Shown: positions 31,403 to 42,930 of the stretch, piece after piece
Position numbering within the stretch: position 1 is the first letter of the stretch
How the letters are laid out: every line of letters begins with the position of its first letter
Assembly: GCA_011319805.1 (NCBI GenBank)
Contig: SJRY01000236.1
Coordinates: 248,001 to 312,000 of the forward strand
DNA: 64,000 bases
Direction of reading: 5' to 3'
Source: Macrocybe gigantea
Lineage: Eukaryota > Basidiomycota > Agaricomycetes > Agaricales > Callistosporiaceae
Notes under the pieces: generated by a model
What the model was told of the DNA's origin: nothing
The model's database searches: none
What the model saw: the letters and a program-made list of their open reading frames with translations, nothing else
Translations under genes and position numbers: made by a program

Positions 31403-34400
31403 ATGGTGGAGACCATCAGTCCCTCGATACCGCAGGTCTATAACGACCGTCGCGTTCCTGCATCTGACGTCGTCGAATACGTTGCTACTCAAAATGGAGC
31501 GAGCTCGCCGTATATATCTACGACCTTGCAGAACAGGTTGGATTCGGATTGCGGACCAAGCAGTGGTCTGAACTTGTAGACGACGGGCCCTCTGTTATCG
31601 AACTTCAAACAAGAGCAGGCGCCGGCCTCAGCATCGTCGGAAGGTTGACTGCAGGACCCAGCCGTGATTTCACCCGAGGCTCAGTCCTCACCGCCTACAC
31701 GACACCAGTAGGATTGTCTTCCATGGCGCCGTCGTTCATGCATCTACCCAAAGCGATTGCGACGAGCCGCTTAATCCTCCACGTCCCCACTTTGACACCT
31801 GTGGGCAAGACATTGGCACCAGTCGCGTCATTGTCACCTATCGTATCCGTGTGGTCGCTTCTGTCGAAGGATCCCATCATCCTTCTTTCTTCCAGGCCCA
31901 GCAAATAGCGGATTTCGCGGCAATTGCGCATAAACTCACTGATTCCCATGTCATTCATTTCTTCGACCACCAAGGAGCCGCCCGTGAGACGGGCACACTC
32001 ATCAAACCATTTAAGAGCGGACAGAATGGGAGCACCCAGCTCTCTGATTTGCTCTCTGCTTCCGGCTACAATTTCTTCGAGTTTCACGGCGATGCCGCAT
32101 CACCGACCGTACTTGTGTTGCTCAACGGTCCATTAGCTCTCTTAGCGAAGGCATACGCGCAGAAGACAAATGGTTTCGGAGTCGTCATTGTCAATGTGCT
32201 ACGTCCCTGGGATGATAATCTGTTTGCCGAGGTCCTTCCATCAGCTGCGCGAGAGCTGCACGTCTTTGACGACGTCCCGAGCCCAAGTGCTCAAGGAATC
32301 CTTTTCGGCGACGTCTTCGGGGCCCTTCTGGGTCGCAGCGAGGCCACTATTCGCTCTCACCGCATTATGCCCTCCCAGACGGCCGAATTTCTCCAGTCCA
32401 ATGACGCTTTCCTTAATTTCTGTCACGGCATCGCCCCATCAATCCCAGACAATGTTCCCTTGCAGATTCCGCCGGCAAGAAATTGCTATTCTTAAGCGAC
32501 CCACATTCGACCTTGTCCACTCTCCCTTGTCGAGTCGGAGACATCTTTTTCTCCAGCAAAGGCATCCTTGCTCGCTCGCTGGTGGATTATGACGTTTTTT
32601 CCAAGACAGGGGGCATCGCTATCCATCGACTTCTGTTATCTTCCAAGATCGATGAGGACACTTTCTTGCCGTTCACCGTTGCGCTTCCTCTCGAAGGTAT
32701 TGGCCAGGCAGATTTCGTCGGTGTTCTCGATCCAGCTCTCGCTAAAACGCACTCTATCCTGAGCCACGCTAAACCTGGTGCTCCCGTTCTGATAGTCACT
32801 TCTTGCTCAGCCGAAGAAGTCCTTGCGCAATTTCCGTCTTCCAGCTTGGCAACAGCCCAAGAGAAGAAATTACGTCTCTTCACTATCAATGTCAAGTCCG
32901 CCGCGGAGGCCATCAAAGCCGCATCTACCATCCCTTTTGACGTTCTTTCGCTCTTCCTGGCTCATTTAGCCTTTTTGCGATTATATCTAGGGCACTCAGC
33001 CACGGAAGCAAATGTCTTTCAAGTTGCCCAGTCGACTCTGGACGGGTCGATAGCACAGGTGCTTCTGCAAGAGATTAGCCACCGTGCATGGGAAGCCCTC
33101 GATGAAATCGTAGTACCACCACCACCAGTAGAGACGATGCCATCTCAACTAAAAAACATACACTCGAATAGTTTTGTCTTTGAGGCGAGTGGCAAAGACG
33201 ATAAAACGAGCGGCGCGAGGTTGGGAACCTGGCATGATGCCGCGAAGCACCTGCTGTTCCCATCTGTCTTCTCTCCTTTCGCCGAAGACGATGGTATTCT
33301 GGAATCCTCTTTGCGTCCAGAGATTCCAGATCGCACGTATCTTGTGACTTGCACCGTCAATAGGCGCCTTACTCCCCTCGAGTACGATCGCAACGTGTTC
33401 CATCTGGAGTTTGATACGACGGGGACGGGCTTGACGTACGCTATCGGTGAAGCTCTTGGTGTGCACGGTTGGAACGACGAACATGAAGTTCTCGACTTTT
33501 GTGCATGGTATGGCGTGGATCCGAACCGCCTGATCACCATTCCTCTCGCGACGCGAGAAGGCCAGATGCATACCCGGACGGTGCTACAAGCCCTTCAGCA
33601 GCAAATTGATATCTTTGGTCATCCTCCAAAGTCTTTCTACACCGAGCTTGCCTCTTTTGCGACATCTCCTGTCGACAGACACACATTATTTTTCATCGGC
33701 TCGTCTGAGGGTTCTGCGACGTACAAGAAGCTTTCTGAAAAGGACACCGTCACGTTCGCGGACATTTTGAGGCGTTATCCGAGCGCTAAACCTGGAATCG
33801 AGAAACTCTGCGAAATGGTCGGCGACATCAAACCCCGACACTATAGTATTGCGAGCTCGCAGAGCGTTGTTGGAAACAGAGTCGATCTTCTGGTTGTTAC
33901 GGTCGAGTGGTTAACACCGGATGGTATTCTTTTTCGCCCGGACTGTGTTGCATTTCATGTACTAAAGCATCTCGCAGGTACCTGCCGACTTGGGCAGTGC
34001 ACTCGCTATCTGGCTGGTCTACGCGTGGGACAGAAAGTCACAGTGTCGGTCAAGCCCAGCGTTATGAAGGTATGCGGAGTCCCCAGCGTTCCATCTTATT
34101 CTGGTTCATAACGTTTCTTTCAGTTGCCCCCAGATCCCCGACAGCCTATCATCATGGCTGGACTTGGTACTGGCGCGGCACCGTTCCGCGCTTTCTTGCA
34201 GCACCTCGCCTGGCTTACCTCGCAAGGGCAGGAGATCGGACCTGTCTACTATTACTTCGGTTCTCGCCATAGAGCGGCGGAATACCTGTACGGTGAAGAG
34301 GTTGAGGCCTTCATCCTTGACGGAATTATCACCCGCGCTGGGCTCGCATTCTCCAGAGATGGGATCAAGAAGGTGTACATTCAACACAAGATGCTGGAGG

Positions 34401-34650
34401 ATTCGGAGTCGCTGGTCGAGGTATTATACGACCAATGCGGCGTCTTCTACCTGTGCGGCCCTACATGGCCTGTTCCAGACGTTCACGAGACGCTTGTCAA
34501 TGCATTGGTCAAATACAAGGCGCTGGATCCGAACGCGGCAGCATTATATCTTGAGAATATGAAAGAGGAAGAACGGTACGTTCTGGAGGTGAGTGCACTA
34601 AATTACAAGATACTGTGACAAGAATTAATTTTTCACGGTAGGTATACTGA
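31403..34650 (+). CDS. MET10: Sulfite reductase (NADPH) flavoprotein subunit, Met10
   Basis: Alpha subunit of assimilatory sulfite reductase, delivering NADPH electrons to the siroheme subunit for sulfite-to-sulfide reduction. The N-terminal part is a pyruvate-oxidoreductase-like region: DVVEYVATQ, LAEQVGFGLRTKQWSEL, VIELQTRAGAGLSIVGRL, GSVLTAYTTPVGLSSMAPS, HKLTDSHVIHFFDHQGAARE. The C-terminal part is the FAD/NADPH module: KPRHYSIASSQSVVGNRVDL, IIMAGLGTGAAPFRAFLQHL, YYYFGSRHRAAEYLYGEEVE, YIQHKMLEDSESLVEVLYD and YLCGPTWPVPDVHETLVNAL. A last intron leads to ERYVLEVY and TGA 34648-34650. Three one-base losses break the frame, near 31490-31500, 31885-31895 and 32475-32480. Conservation on both sides is high, so I take them as sequence errors. 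Confidence 0.88.
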
Positions 34651-34734
34651 TCGTGCAAAACGTGTACATTGTTGTGAAAATGGTCCAAAATGGTTGGAGT
34701 TCGTGTCAATCGTTTGGAAATAGGATGAGTGGTC

Positions 34735-36946
34735 TCAAACGCTCTTGTGGGTGCGTAGAATGTGGAAATAGTAGCCTAATAAACCTAGAACGAACACACC
34801 AGTGACTGATAGCGTGACTCCCATTGCGATACGCGCCCCTTTGCTGAGAGGGTGGTGACACCCATCTCTAATGGCCGCGTCGCAGGGACGGCCTATTGGC
34901 CTTACCTTCGAGTAGGCCCCAGCCCCTAGAGCGGTGAAGTAGGGGTCGAAATCGTTCAGAACTGCGCGCATCGCAACCAGTGTCAACATGGGCGCATTGT
35001 AATCAAGAGCAACCTATAATATCCTCAGCGCTGCAGCTCTGGCGGGAAACAAGTTGAGAGATGAACTAACCTCTGTCTCTGGCCAATCGCTGCGTATATC
35101 ATAAAATTGGTCATGTAGATCCGGACCGCCAATGACAGCGCCATATAAGAGGTATGCTTCTTGTTCGGGAGATGTGTCTATATGCGTGATGTCACTTCCG
35201 CCACTCGCGAGGGCAGAATGCGGGTTGGACGGAGAATTGGGATTGGATCCGACGACATAAGGCACTGTATGGCGAATAACGCGAAATGAAAAGCAAATCA
35301 CAGGACGCAACATACCATTCATTGGATTTTTCCCGAGCGCATAGTCAACTTGGCTGCGCGCGAAATCCTGGTTGCGATTTAGTACTTGAGAAATCAAAAT
35401 TTGATGGAACGGGGTGTACCAAGTACTTTTGTTTTTTCTCCGAGGTGGAGGCCATCTGGGCATATCTCGTGAGCAACATGGCTGCATTGAGGGCGGGGTT
35501 TAGGCTGGCATCGTTCGAATCCCCATCATAAAAGAGCAAACCACCCGGAGTCAGATGACCACGTCCCGTCTGGTCAACAATACGATCGAAATACTTTTCT
35601 GCTTCGCTTTGCCAAAAGGACAGGTTTCCAAAGGATCCGGATGAGGTTTGAGCAATTTGTGCAAATAGAACGGGGAGTCCCGGGGATTTGGAGTCCCAGT
35701 TGAAAACACTGTCCTGGCCCGCCAGTTTTGTGTAGTAGTTTGATGCTTCCTGATACAGGGACGTGTCGTTTTGTGCCCAGGACAAGAAGAGAGCTGCCAT
35801 GGCTAGTCGTCGGTGTAATCGGACGAAGCGTATGCGTCTTTCACGGCTGGTACAGATTTTTGATACAGGCTCATGCCACCTGTGGCATTTAGAGCAAATG
35901 TGTACAAATCTTGAGCATGCTTCAAAAGCTGTTCAGAGTAGGTAGTATTGTGCAACGAAGCGGGCCCAGGGTAGGGTCCAGTCCATCCACGGCCAGCGTA
36001 GAGGGACGAACAGGCGGCGAACGTCGCAGCCGCTCCGGCTGCAGCATCAGTACCCGGGTTGGTATCATTGATTTGATGGGAAAGGCGTGGTGCAGGTATA
36101 CCGAGGTCGCCTCCCCAATAGGCATTGTCGGTATCGGCTAAGATGACAAGTTGAGATCAGAGCGAAAGACACGTGAGTCGCGCAACCGTAACATACTGTC
36201 ACCGACTAGTACATATAGGGTACTTGAAGATGGGTGCGCCTATAGCAGAAAGATAAAGATGAAGTTGGTTTTACAAGGTGTGTCGACGCACTTTCATCAT
36301 CCAGTCAAGACCCCATCGTAGCATGTCGTCAAGGTAGGCTGTTTGGTTCGTGAGGTCGTAACCTGTCCCCTTGCGTTTCAATGCCTAGCCAACACGAGGC
36401 GATGAAAGCGCTCACCCTTGCCAAAGTCTGTTGCTCCCCAGCATACGGACGTCAGAGTAAAACTCTGGGTATGGTGTTTAGAGGACGGCGAGGAGACAGA
36501 CGCGTTGTTCGACCTACAAGAGGAAAGGTGGCTTTTATGTAGTCTGTCATGAAAATTGCGATTAGCTGCGCTGGATTCTAGGTTTCAGCGTCGCATTTAC
36601 CGCCCGCATCATAATAGCCACCTTACGTTGTACAAACGTTTGAGATGATTGGAGTTGGGATAAACAGCGTGATAAACGTACCAGAGAGATCTAGTGCAAC
36701 GTCCTCGCCATCTTTTGTCGCACTTGAATTTCTCCAGGAAACACGGTTGGTCTCAGGCAAGACACCGCTTCGTTGCGCGTCATAAAAGTAGAGTAGATTG
36801 CCAAGCAGCGTTGACCACTGTGGGTTCGGATAACCCGATGACGGGTGCGTTCCGAATGTTGAGTCTGGAGGCAGATAGGGAGGTTTTGGCAGGGAGAGCT
36901 GCGCATGAACAAGGGAGAAGGGCCAAAGCAGCAAGGGCAGCCACAT
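34735..36946 (-). CDS. GH9 endoglucanase with C-terminal membrane anchor
   Basis: Glycoside hydrolase family 9 beta-1,4-glucanase. It begins MWLPLLLWPFSLVHAQLSLP, a clear signal peptide. The family start QRSGVLPETNRVSWRNSSA is followed, across two introns, by GYYDAGDYIKATFPL with the catalytic Asp. Later blocks are SFTLTSVCWGATDFGK, AYLDDMLRWGLDWMMKAHPS, DYALGKNPMN, VPYVVGSNPNSPSNPHSA and the catalytic-acid block WPETEVALDYNAPML. After PCDAAIRDGCHHPLSKGAR comes one hydrophobic helix (MGVTLSVTGVFVLGLLGYYF) and a short basic tail, so the enzyme is likely tethered at the cell surface. A one-base slip is required near 35805 (DAYASSDYTDD to LAMAALFLSWAQ). The stop is at 34735. It is divergent from the UBL gene over 111 bp, which contains a CACGTG at 36997-37002. 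Confidence 0.82.
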
Positions 36947-37057
36947 TTTTAGGAATGATGTCGTCGGTGGTAGTAGTAAGTATGAATGGTGTGTATCACG
37001 TGCCGCGGTCATGCAAACTGACGTGGGCGGCACGAATCTGTAACTTGATCACAGCCC

Positions 37058-38608
37058 ATGTCCTCCGTCCAGTTGCGTGTTGAACTGCCAGCCCATGCGC
37101 ACTCATTCGCCATCCAGGTTCCAAGCTCGGCGACGGTCGCAGACGTGAAACGGGAGATCTTCCGGGTTTGTGTCGGCGGCCCTCGAGTCGAGGGTCAGCG
37201 AATCGTATGGCGAGGGCGTTATCTGTCCAATGACGAAAGAGTAGAAGATCTCTGGAAGGCAAGTCCGTTGGCAGGTCTGCGGTTCTTCCTGCGTATCGCT
37301 AACCTTGTCGACTGTAGTCTTCAGACGACGTGCGGATAGTGCATCTCGCCGTGAATCCTTCGGCGTGGACGAGCACGCCGCCTGAAATACCCCGAGTGAC
37401 ACGCCCGCCGTCACCGGCCGAGACACCGCATGCGCGACGTCCGCAATTCGATCCCACACCAATTCCCCCTAGCCGCGGCACCATTCCTTCCTCTCGTTAT
37501 CATCCTTTGGCATTCGTCATGGCCAAACACCAGCGCGCTCTTTCGACGCTGACCCGTGAACCACTATCCCAGATTACTGGAGATGACTTATTGCCGACTC
37601 TGCGTAGCACAGCTATGCAAGTTGTAGAGGCTCATGGTTGGTCGTGGCCCGACATCCTCGACCAGGAGTTTCCGGCCCATACAGAAGGTGGCTTGAAATA
37701 TGACATCCTCAGGGTAAAGTATGTCATTGATTCAATTTGGCTCGACACCTGGCTTATAGTCGTATTCATAAAGTGGACAACAGTATTTATCATTGTCGAA
37801 CCCGACAGAAAAACCGACACCAATACAAATCCACGCACTGGAGGTGCTAACGTACACTTTTCAGATACTGTCTCTGGATGTGTCGCAAATCCAAGGCGTA
37901 CGACGGACCGCGACGCACTCCGTGCCTGTACCGTTGGACGTGAATGCCCTGCTCCAGCAGATGGGTCTGCCACCATTGCACGTAGCTCAACGCCCTAATC
38001 CCAACCCGAATCCAAACGGCATCTTGCCAGAGTTGCGCGAAATGCCTCTACGGCCGCTGTTAGCTCCCATGATGCTGCTGTTACTCAGGACGCTTCTGCT
38101 GCTGTACTTGGTAGCTCCGACGAGAAAGCCGGTCATTGGGGTGTTGGTTCTGATTTGGATGCTGTATGAGATCTGGAGACCTATCCAGATCGGCCTCATG
38201 CGCGGATGGCGCCGTCAGGCTCCTGCTCAGCAGGAACATGCAGCCAACGCGGATCCTCAAGCGCAGAACAGGGATGACAATGCACAGGCTGCGCCTCAGC
38301 GAGCTCCGGAGCCGGCAGGTGGGGTCAATCGTGCGGCAGCCCCGCATGAAAGGCTCGATCATCACGCCACGGCGCTTCTGGATACCTTGGCGAACATGAA
38401 TATCGAGACTGAGGAAGGCATCCTGGGTGATCCGGCTCGCGCCGTGGAGCCGGGTCTCGGGCAGAAGCTAGCGATGTTTTTCAGCTTGCTGTTTACAACG
38501 ATGCATCCGGCGGTATGGAACAGGCGGAGGACTGCGCTCAATCGAAGGGAGGGAAGGGTGAGGACGGAGGAGGGTGTGGTTCGAGAAACACCTGGACGGA
38601 GAGGATGA
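37058..38608 (+). CDS. UBL-domain protein with two-TM hairpin, Herp/Usa1-like candidate
   Basis: Starts MSSVQLRVELPAHAHSFAIQ and folds as an N-terminal ubiquitin-like domain: ATVADVKREIF, EGQRIVWRGRYLSNDERVED, LWKSSDDVRIVHLAVNPSAW. A Pro-rich linker follows, then LGLPPLHV-type sequence and two adjacent hydrophobic helices (LLAPMMLLLLRTLLLLYLVA and GVLVLIWMLYEIW). The long charged C-terminal part is rich in Ala, Gln and Arg. UBL at the N-terminus plus a C-terminal membrane hairpin is the plan of mammalian HERPUD1 and, loosely, yeast Usa1, both ERAD scaffolds for Hrd1. I infer that role and cannot prove it. Intron 1 (37259-37317) is GC-AG with the donor AAG|gcaagt. The exon join around 37714-37780 is not fully resolved. 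Confidence 0.6.
37259..37317 (+). other. GC-AG intron in the UBL gene
   Basis: 59-nt intron with donor GGAAG|gcaagt and acceptor gactgtag. It joins LWK to SSDDVRIVHLAVN in frame. Confidence 0.8.
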
Positions 38609-38743
38609 AAACAGAGTGCGAGCGCGGGCAGAGTTGGAAGAGCGACGTGGACGCCGGCCTGGCTGGGTGCGAGAATATATTTCTCGTGTTGTTGCCGGTG
38701 AATGGGTGGACGACTCTGATTAAGTACATAACATTTCAATAGA

Positions 38744-38750
38744 TCACGTG
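38744..38750. promoter_or_regulatory. TCACGTG upstream of PKA regulatory subunit
   Basis: E-box type heptamer 48 bp before the ATG at 38798. Factor unknown. Confidence 0.4.
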
Positions 38751-38797
38751 GCTGACCAAGCAAAAGGACCAGTTCAGTTGATTGCACAGCCACACGA

Positions 38798-40405
38798 ATG
38801 TCCACCTTCGACAACCTCGTCAAAGACCTTGTCCGCGATTTTGAGCGCGTCCAGCCAAAGGACGCTCTTCAGTTCTCTGCAAACTGGTTTAATTCTCGTC
38901 TCCAGGAGCAGCGCACACGCGCACGCGATGCCCTCGCTGCCCACCGAATTGACCTACCCACAGAGTTTTATGTCGACACGCCATATCGCGCTCCCACCGT
39001 CGAGCGCTCAACACCCAGTCCCTTCCACCATCCGAAACCTGTCCAACAACAACGCCCCTCCTTGAGAGAAAGCATCGCCCGCAGTCCGTTCGGCATGCTC
39101 AACGTGCCAGGCAACGCGCTGCTCTCTGACGACGAACCCACGACTGCGTTCAGCTTTGACCACCACGAGCTTCCACCGACGTCTCCCTTGACCACCGCCA
39201 ACCCTTTTGCTGGATTTGATTCCGCCACGCCCACGACCTCCCACAATCCGGGTGATTATCTCCACCCGCCGACCTCCACCATCTTCGCCCGTCGCACCTC
39301 CGTCTCCGCCGAATCCATCCCGGTGGACGGCGAGCCCGACGAGCCATTGCCAGTCTACCCCAAGACCGCCGATCAAATCCGCCGCATCAAGGCGTCGATC
39401 GCCAACAACCTCATCTTCCGCGATCTAGATGAGGAGCAGGAGACCGGCGTGCTCAACGCCATGCAGGAGATGCACGTGGAACGGAACAAAGTCGTCATCA
39501 GGCAAGGAGAGGTCGGCGAGTATTTTTATGTCGTCGAGGCCGGCCTTTTGCATTGTTATATCCGTCCCGAGCCCCTCCCACCGACCTGGCTCACTGATCC
39601 TCAGACCTCGTCCAATCTTAAGCCTGAAGACATGTTCCTTCAACCAGGGTACCACCCCGAGTTTGGAAAACAGGTCGCCGAATGCCCGCCCGGAACGTCG
39701 TTTGGAGAGCTTGCGCTCATGTATGGCCATCCTCGCGCTGCGACTGTGCTATCCATCGAACCCTCGACACTTTGGGTGCTCGACCGTATCACGTTCCGCA
39801 CGATCATTGTCACGGCAGCGAACCGCCGCCGGACGATGTATGAGCACTTTCTCTCCACCGTCACGCTGCTCTCGTCCCTCGACGCCTCAGAGCGGAGCAA
39901 GATCGCGGATGCGCTTGTCAGTCGCGTGTACATGGATGGAGAGGCCGTCGTGCGCCAGGGCGACATGGGTGACAAGTTTTTCTTTGTCGAGGAGGGTGAA
40001 GCCGTCGTGACCAAAGTCCAGCAAGACGAAACCGGCGAGTCGCGCGAGATCACGGTCGGCCATCTGACAAAGGGCGACTACTTTGGCGGTGAGCCTCACG
40101 CCGGCCTTGTCCTTTCTAGTTCGTGAATGACCTTTCACACAGAGCTATCCCTGTTGCGTTTCGCGCCCCGCGCGGCGACCGTGAGCGCCGTTCAGCGCAA
40201 GGACCCCTCTCAGCCAAGACTCAAAGTGGCCGGGCTTGACGCCCCTGCATTCACGCGACTCCTTGGTCCCCTTCGGGAGATCATGGAGCGCAAGGCGGGC
40301 GAGCGATATGGCAGGCTTCCGTCTCTCACTAACACCATCTCTCTTCTTCCATGTCTTCTTGACCAGCGGCCTATATCCTTATGTTCAGACTTATCGGGTA
40401 CATGA
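38798..40405 (+). CDS. cAMP-dependent protein kinase regulatory subunit
   Basis: Inhibitory R subunit of PKA (yeast Bcy1). A long first exon encodes the N-terminal dimerisation/docking helix (NLVKDLVRDFERVQPKDALQ) and a disordered linker with the inhibitor site FARRTSVSAE. The serine at the P0 position makes it a phosphorylatable RII-like pseudosubstrate. Two cyclic-nucleotide domains follow: NKVVIRQGEVGEYFYVVEAG with phosphate-binding FGELALMYGHPRAATV, then EAVVRQGDMGDKFFFVEEGE with YFGELSLLRFAPRAATV. A single intron (about 40090-40141) splits the second cassette. The core ends REIMERKAGERYG, and the frame then continues about 30 residues to 40405. That extension is not family-typical, so a missed intron or missing base near the end is possible. 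Confidence 0.9.
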
Positions 40406-40573
40406 ACAACATTGTCGTTGTTAATATCCAAACTCTCGTCTTGCTGTGCAGCGTACATGTACAAATAGCATTCGTTCTTGTACAAGTGTCCTTGTGTATA
40501 GTAAGTAGCATTCTATTACTCCGTTTAGGGGGGGAACCCCATAGACGAATATACCAAGCTTGTGTATCTTGAG

Positions 40574-42771
40574 TCATCCTTTTTTATCTGCTGGCATGTC
40601 GGTGCTCCACTCGTTTTCCTGCTCTACAGGATTGCCCTCCTCGGAACGAGAGGGAACCCTGATCTCTCGCTTCTCGAGATACCACACCATCCAAGTCACG
40701 GCCAGCGTAGCACCAGCGATGCACAACATGGCGATCATGCCGTTGCGAAACCGCGGTGCGTCCGTCGCTGGATAAAACACGAGCGACCACCATGCGTTTA
40801 CGACATTATTCCACATGCTGCCGAAATGACTTAACACAGAGTTGGAGCGGAGAGTGATTGACGCGCGCACTTCATCGAGGCTAGAACGATCGCCCTCTCT
40901 TGGTCATCATCTGCACAAATTTGGTTCGCCCAGCTGATGAGGAAATCTATTGTCAGGCTCGTGGCGACACTGATACGTCGGTGATAGGACGAACGCGAAG
41001 GTGGTCGCTTGCCCCGCAAACGATGCACCAGCGAGATCTGAGTAAAGCAGCAGTCGACGTGTGAGACGGTCGTGAGTGCACAGGCGGGGCACCGACGTAC
41101 AATATGCGAAAAATTTGAGACCGGTGGGACTGCTCCAGACAAGGATGCAGATGGAGGCTATGATGCAGGAAACGGACATGTACACCAGCACAGGCCATCT
41201 AGCGCCTGTACGATCCGTCCACGAAGCGCAGATGAGGGTCGACGCGATAGCGACCGCTGTCACCCCGGACGGATAATAGTCTGTTGATAATCATAGTGTC
41301 AGCACGAACACGAACCACATCGGGTCATTAAGGAATATTGGATGAGAAACCGATTTGTTCCACTGTGTAGCCTCCAATGCTTTTCAACCATTGACCCATA
41401 AGGTTGTTGGACCCAAAACACTCGGTTTCTCCCGATATGGCAAACTTGGTAACATCAGAGACGAGTCGGCAAAGCCCTCGTGTTCCAATATGGCAAACAA
41501 AAAGAGTGAACGATCCTCACCAGAAGACTGCAACCATACCAGCGCCAGCGGCCCAAAACACGGCGTAGAAGCTTCCAGCTCAATGGCTGGCGGGCCACTT
41601 GGACTTTCCCTTCTAATCGCTCGTAAGCCAAGATGCGATCCTGCTGAAAAGGTTAGGAATGATCGACGTTTAGAGAACTGCCGAAAGAACATGCCTCTTT
41701 GGAAAGGTAGAATGCCTTTGTTGTTTCAGGCAAGTCAGGGAATACTATGAAACCGTAAAATGCTATGGGGAGAGTGATAACGCCGTCGATGATGAAACTA
41801 TCAAATGAATGATCAGGGCATCCGTAACAAGACTAGCATGTGCGGATGATACTTTACAGCCAACGCCATCCACTACGGCCCGCGGTTCCATTCAGATGCC
41901 TAACAAAAGGACGACAGATGCGTGAGATGAGAATTTAGTCCAATAGGCGACGTCATACTTGTATATGGCAGCTTGAAGGATACCGGAAAATCTTGGCGAA
42001 GCGACGGTGAGAACGTGATGACGAAAGAAAAGATCCAGAATTTACAGGGTGCCGATGAGACCTGAACTGGTAAATATGCCGGAACGTTTTCCGAGCTCAG
42101 TTTGCTTATACCAGCTTGTGACTCATGTCATTACTAATGGCAAGAAATCAAGCGAGAGGGAGACGAACGATCCGAGAACGTAGTGGGTGCCTACGAAGGT
42201 GGAGGACTCTGCGATACCCTGGAAGAAGCGTATGACATACACCTGACTGTAGGATCAGAAGCGCCGGTCACACACGGAAGAATGGTAAATTGAACTGACT
42301 TGTCTGACGTGATGGACGGCGCTGGTGCTAGGGGCGAGATGAGTCTATGCTGCAGTCTAGACGGGGGAATAGAAGCACCCGAAGGTGAGGACGCCCCAAA
42401 CAATCTGCATGAGAGGGAGCCAGATCCTCGGTGGGATGACTTGCAACATGAGGTTATCTAGCGAGGGAATGAGCACAGAACCGCAGACACGGAATTTTTT
42501 GGGGCTACTAGGAATCATGCCAACGATGTAGCCGCAAGTAAAGATGGTGTTGATTTGCTGCGATCGTTAGAGTGAGCGGTGTTGTAAGGACGATGAAGAG
42601 ATGACGTGCGTTATACTCCTTGCTGAACATGTGGAGTTCCTCCCGCATGCCGGAGACGAAGGCATTGGCGATGTTGGAACGATCTAGATAGTTTGTAAAG
42701 TAAACTAGACAGCAGTAAGAAAGGATGAAGGCGTCGAGCCTGCGGAGGAGACGACGCTCAGAGGCAGCCAT
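40574..42771 (-). CDS. MFS permease, Dal5/anion:cation symporter family
   Basis: Allantoate/nicotinate/pantothenate-type permease (Dal5, Tna1, Fen2 relatives) of the plasma membrane. It starts MAASERRLLRRLDAFILSYC, followed by the signature LVYFTNYLDRSNIANAFVSG of TM1-2. Other exons give IWLPLMQIVWGVLTF-like sequence, GIAESSTFVGTHYV, SSGLIGTLFSGFLQAAIY, WRWLFIIDGVITLPIAFYGF, then VTAVAIASTLICASWTDRTG and DDDQERAIVLAS joined to MWNNVVNAWWSLVFYPATDA. The C-terminus ends DMPADKKG at 40574. At least ten short introns are present. The substrate cannot be told. It is divergent from YTP1 over 159 bp with an ACGCGT at 42844-42849. Confidence 0.8.
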
Positions 42772-42930
42772 AGAAGAAGGAAGACCCGGTGACGGGGGGT
42801 TTTTGACTAAAAATGGTCAAGTCATTTGCCGGCCGGTCGGCAGACGCGTGATGTTATGCTACAAATCACCTCGCCAACATATAAATTCTGCTTATCCTAC
42901 TTCCCGCAAGCCGCCTTTCCTCTCATCCCA
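42772..42930. promoter_or_regulatory. Divergent promoter MFS/YTP1 with ACGCGT
   Basis: 159 bp between start codons. ACGCGT at 42844-42849. Confidence 0.45.

Larger units (their letters stand above)
29473..31506. repeat. Direct tandem repeat, unit 2
   Basis: Second copy of 27430-29472. It continues without a break into the complete MET10 gene. Confidence 0.9.

Noticed and set aside
27430..31506. Adaptive FUR1/RRP8 gene amplification
   Set aside because: The duplicated RRP8 and MET10 parts are truncated, and sequence differences cluster at the junction, which fits an assembly join better than a selected duplication.
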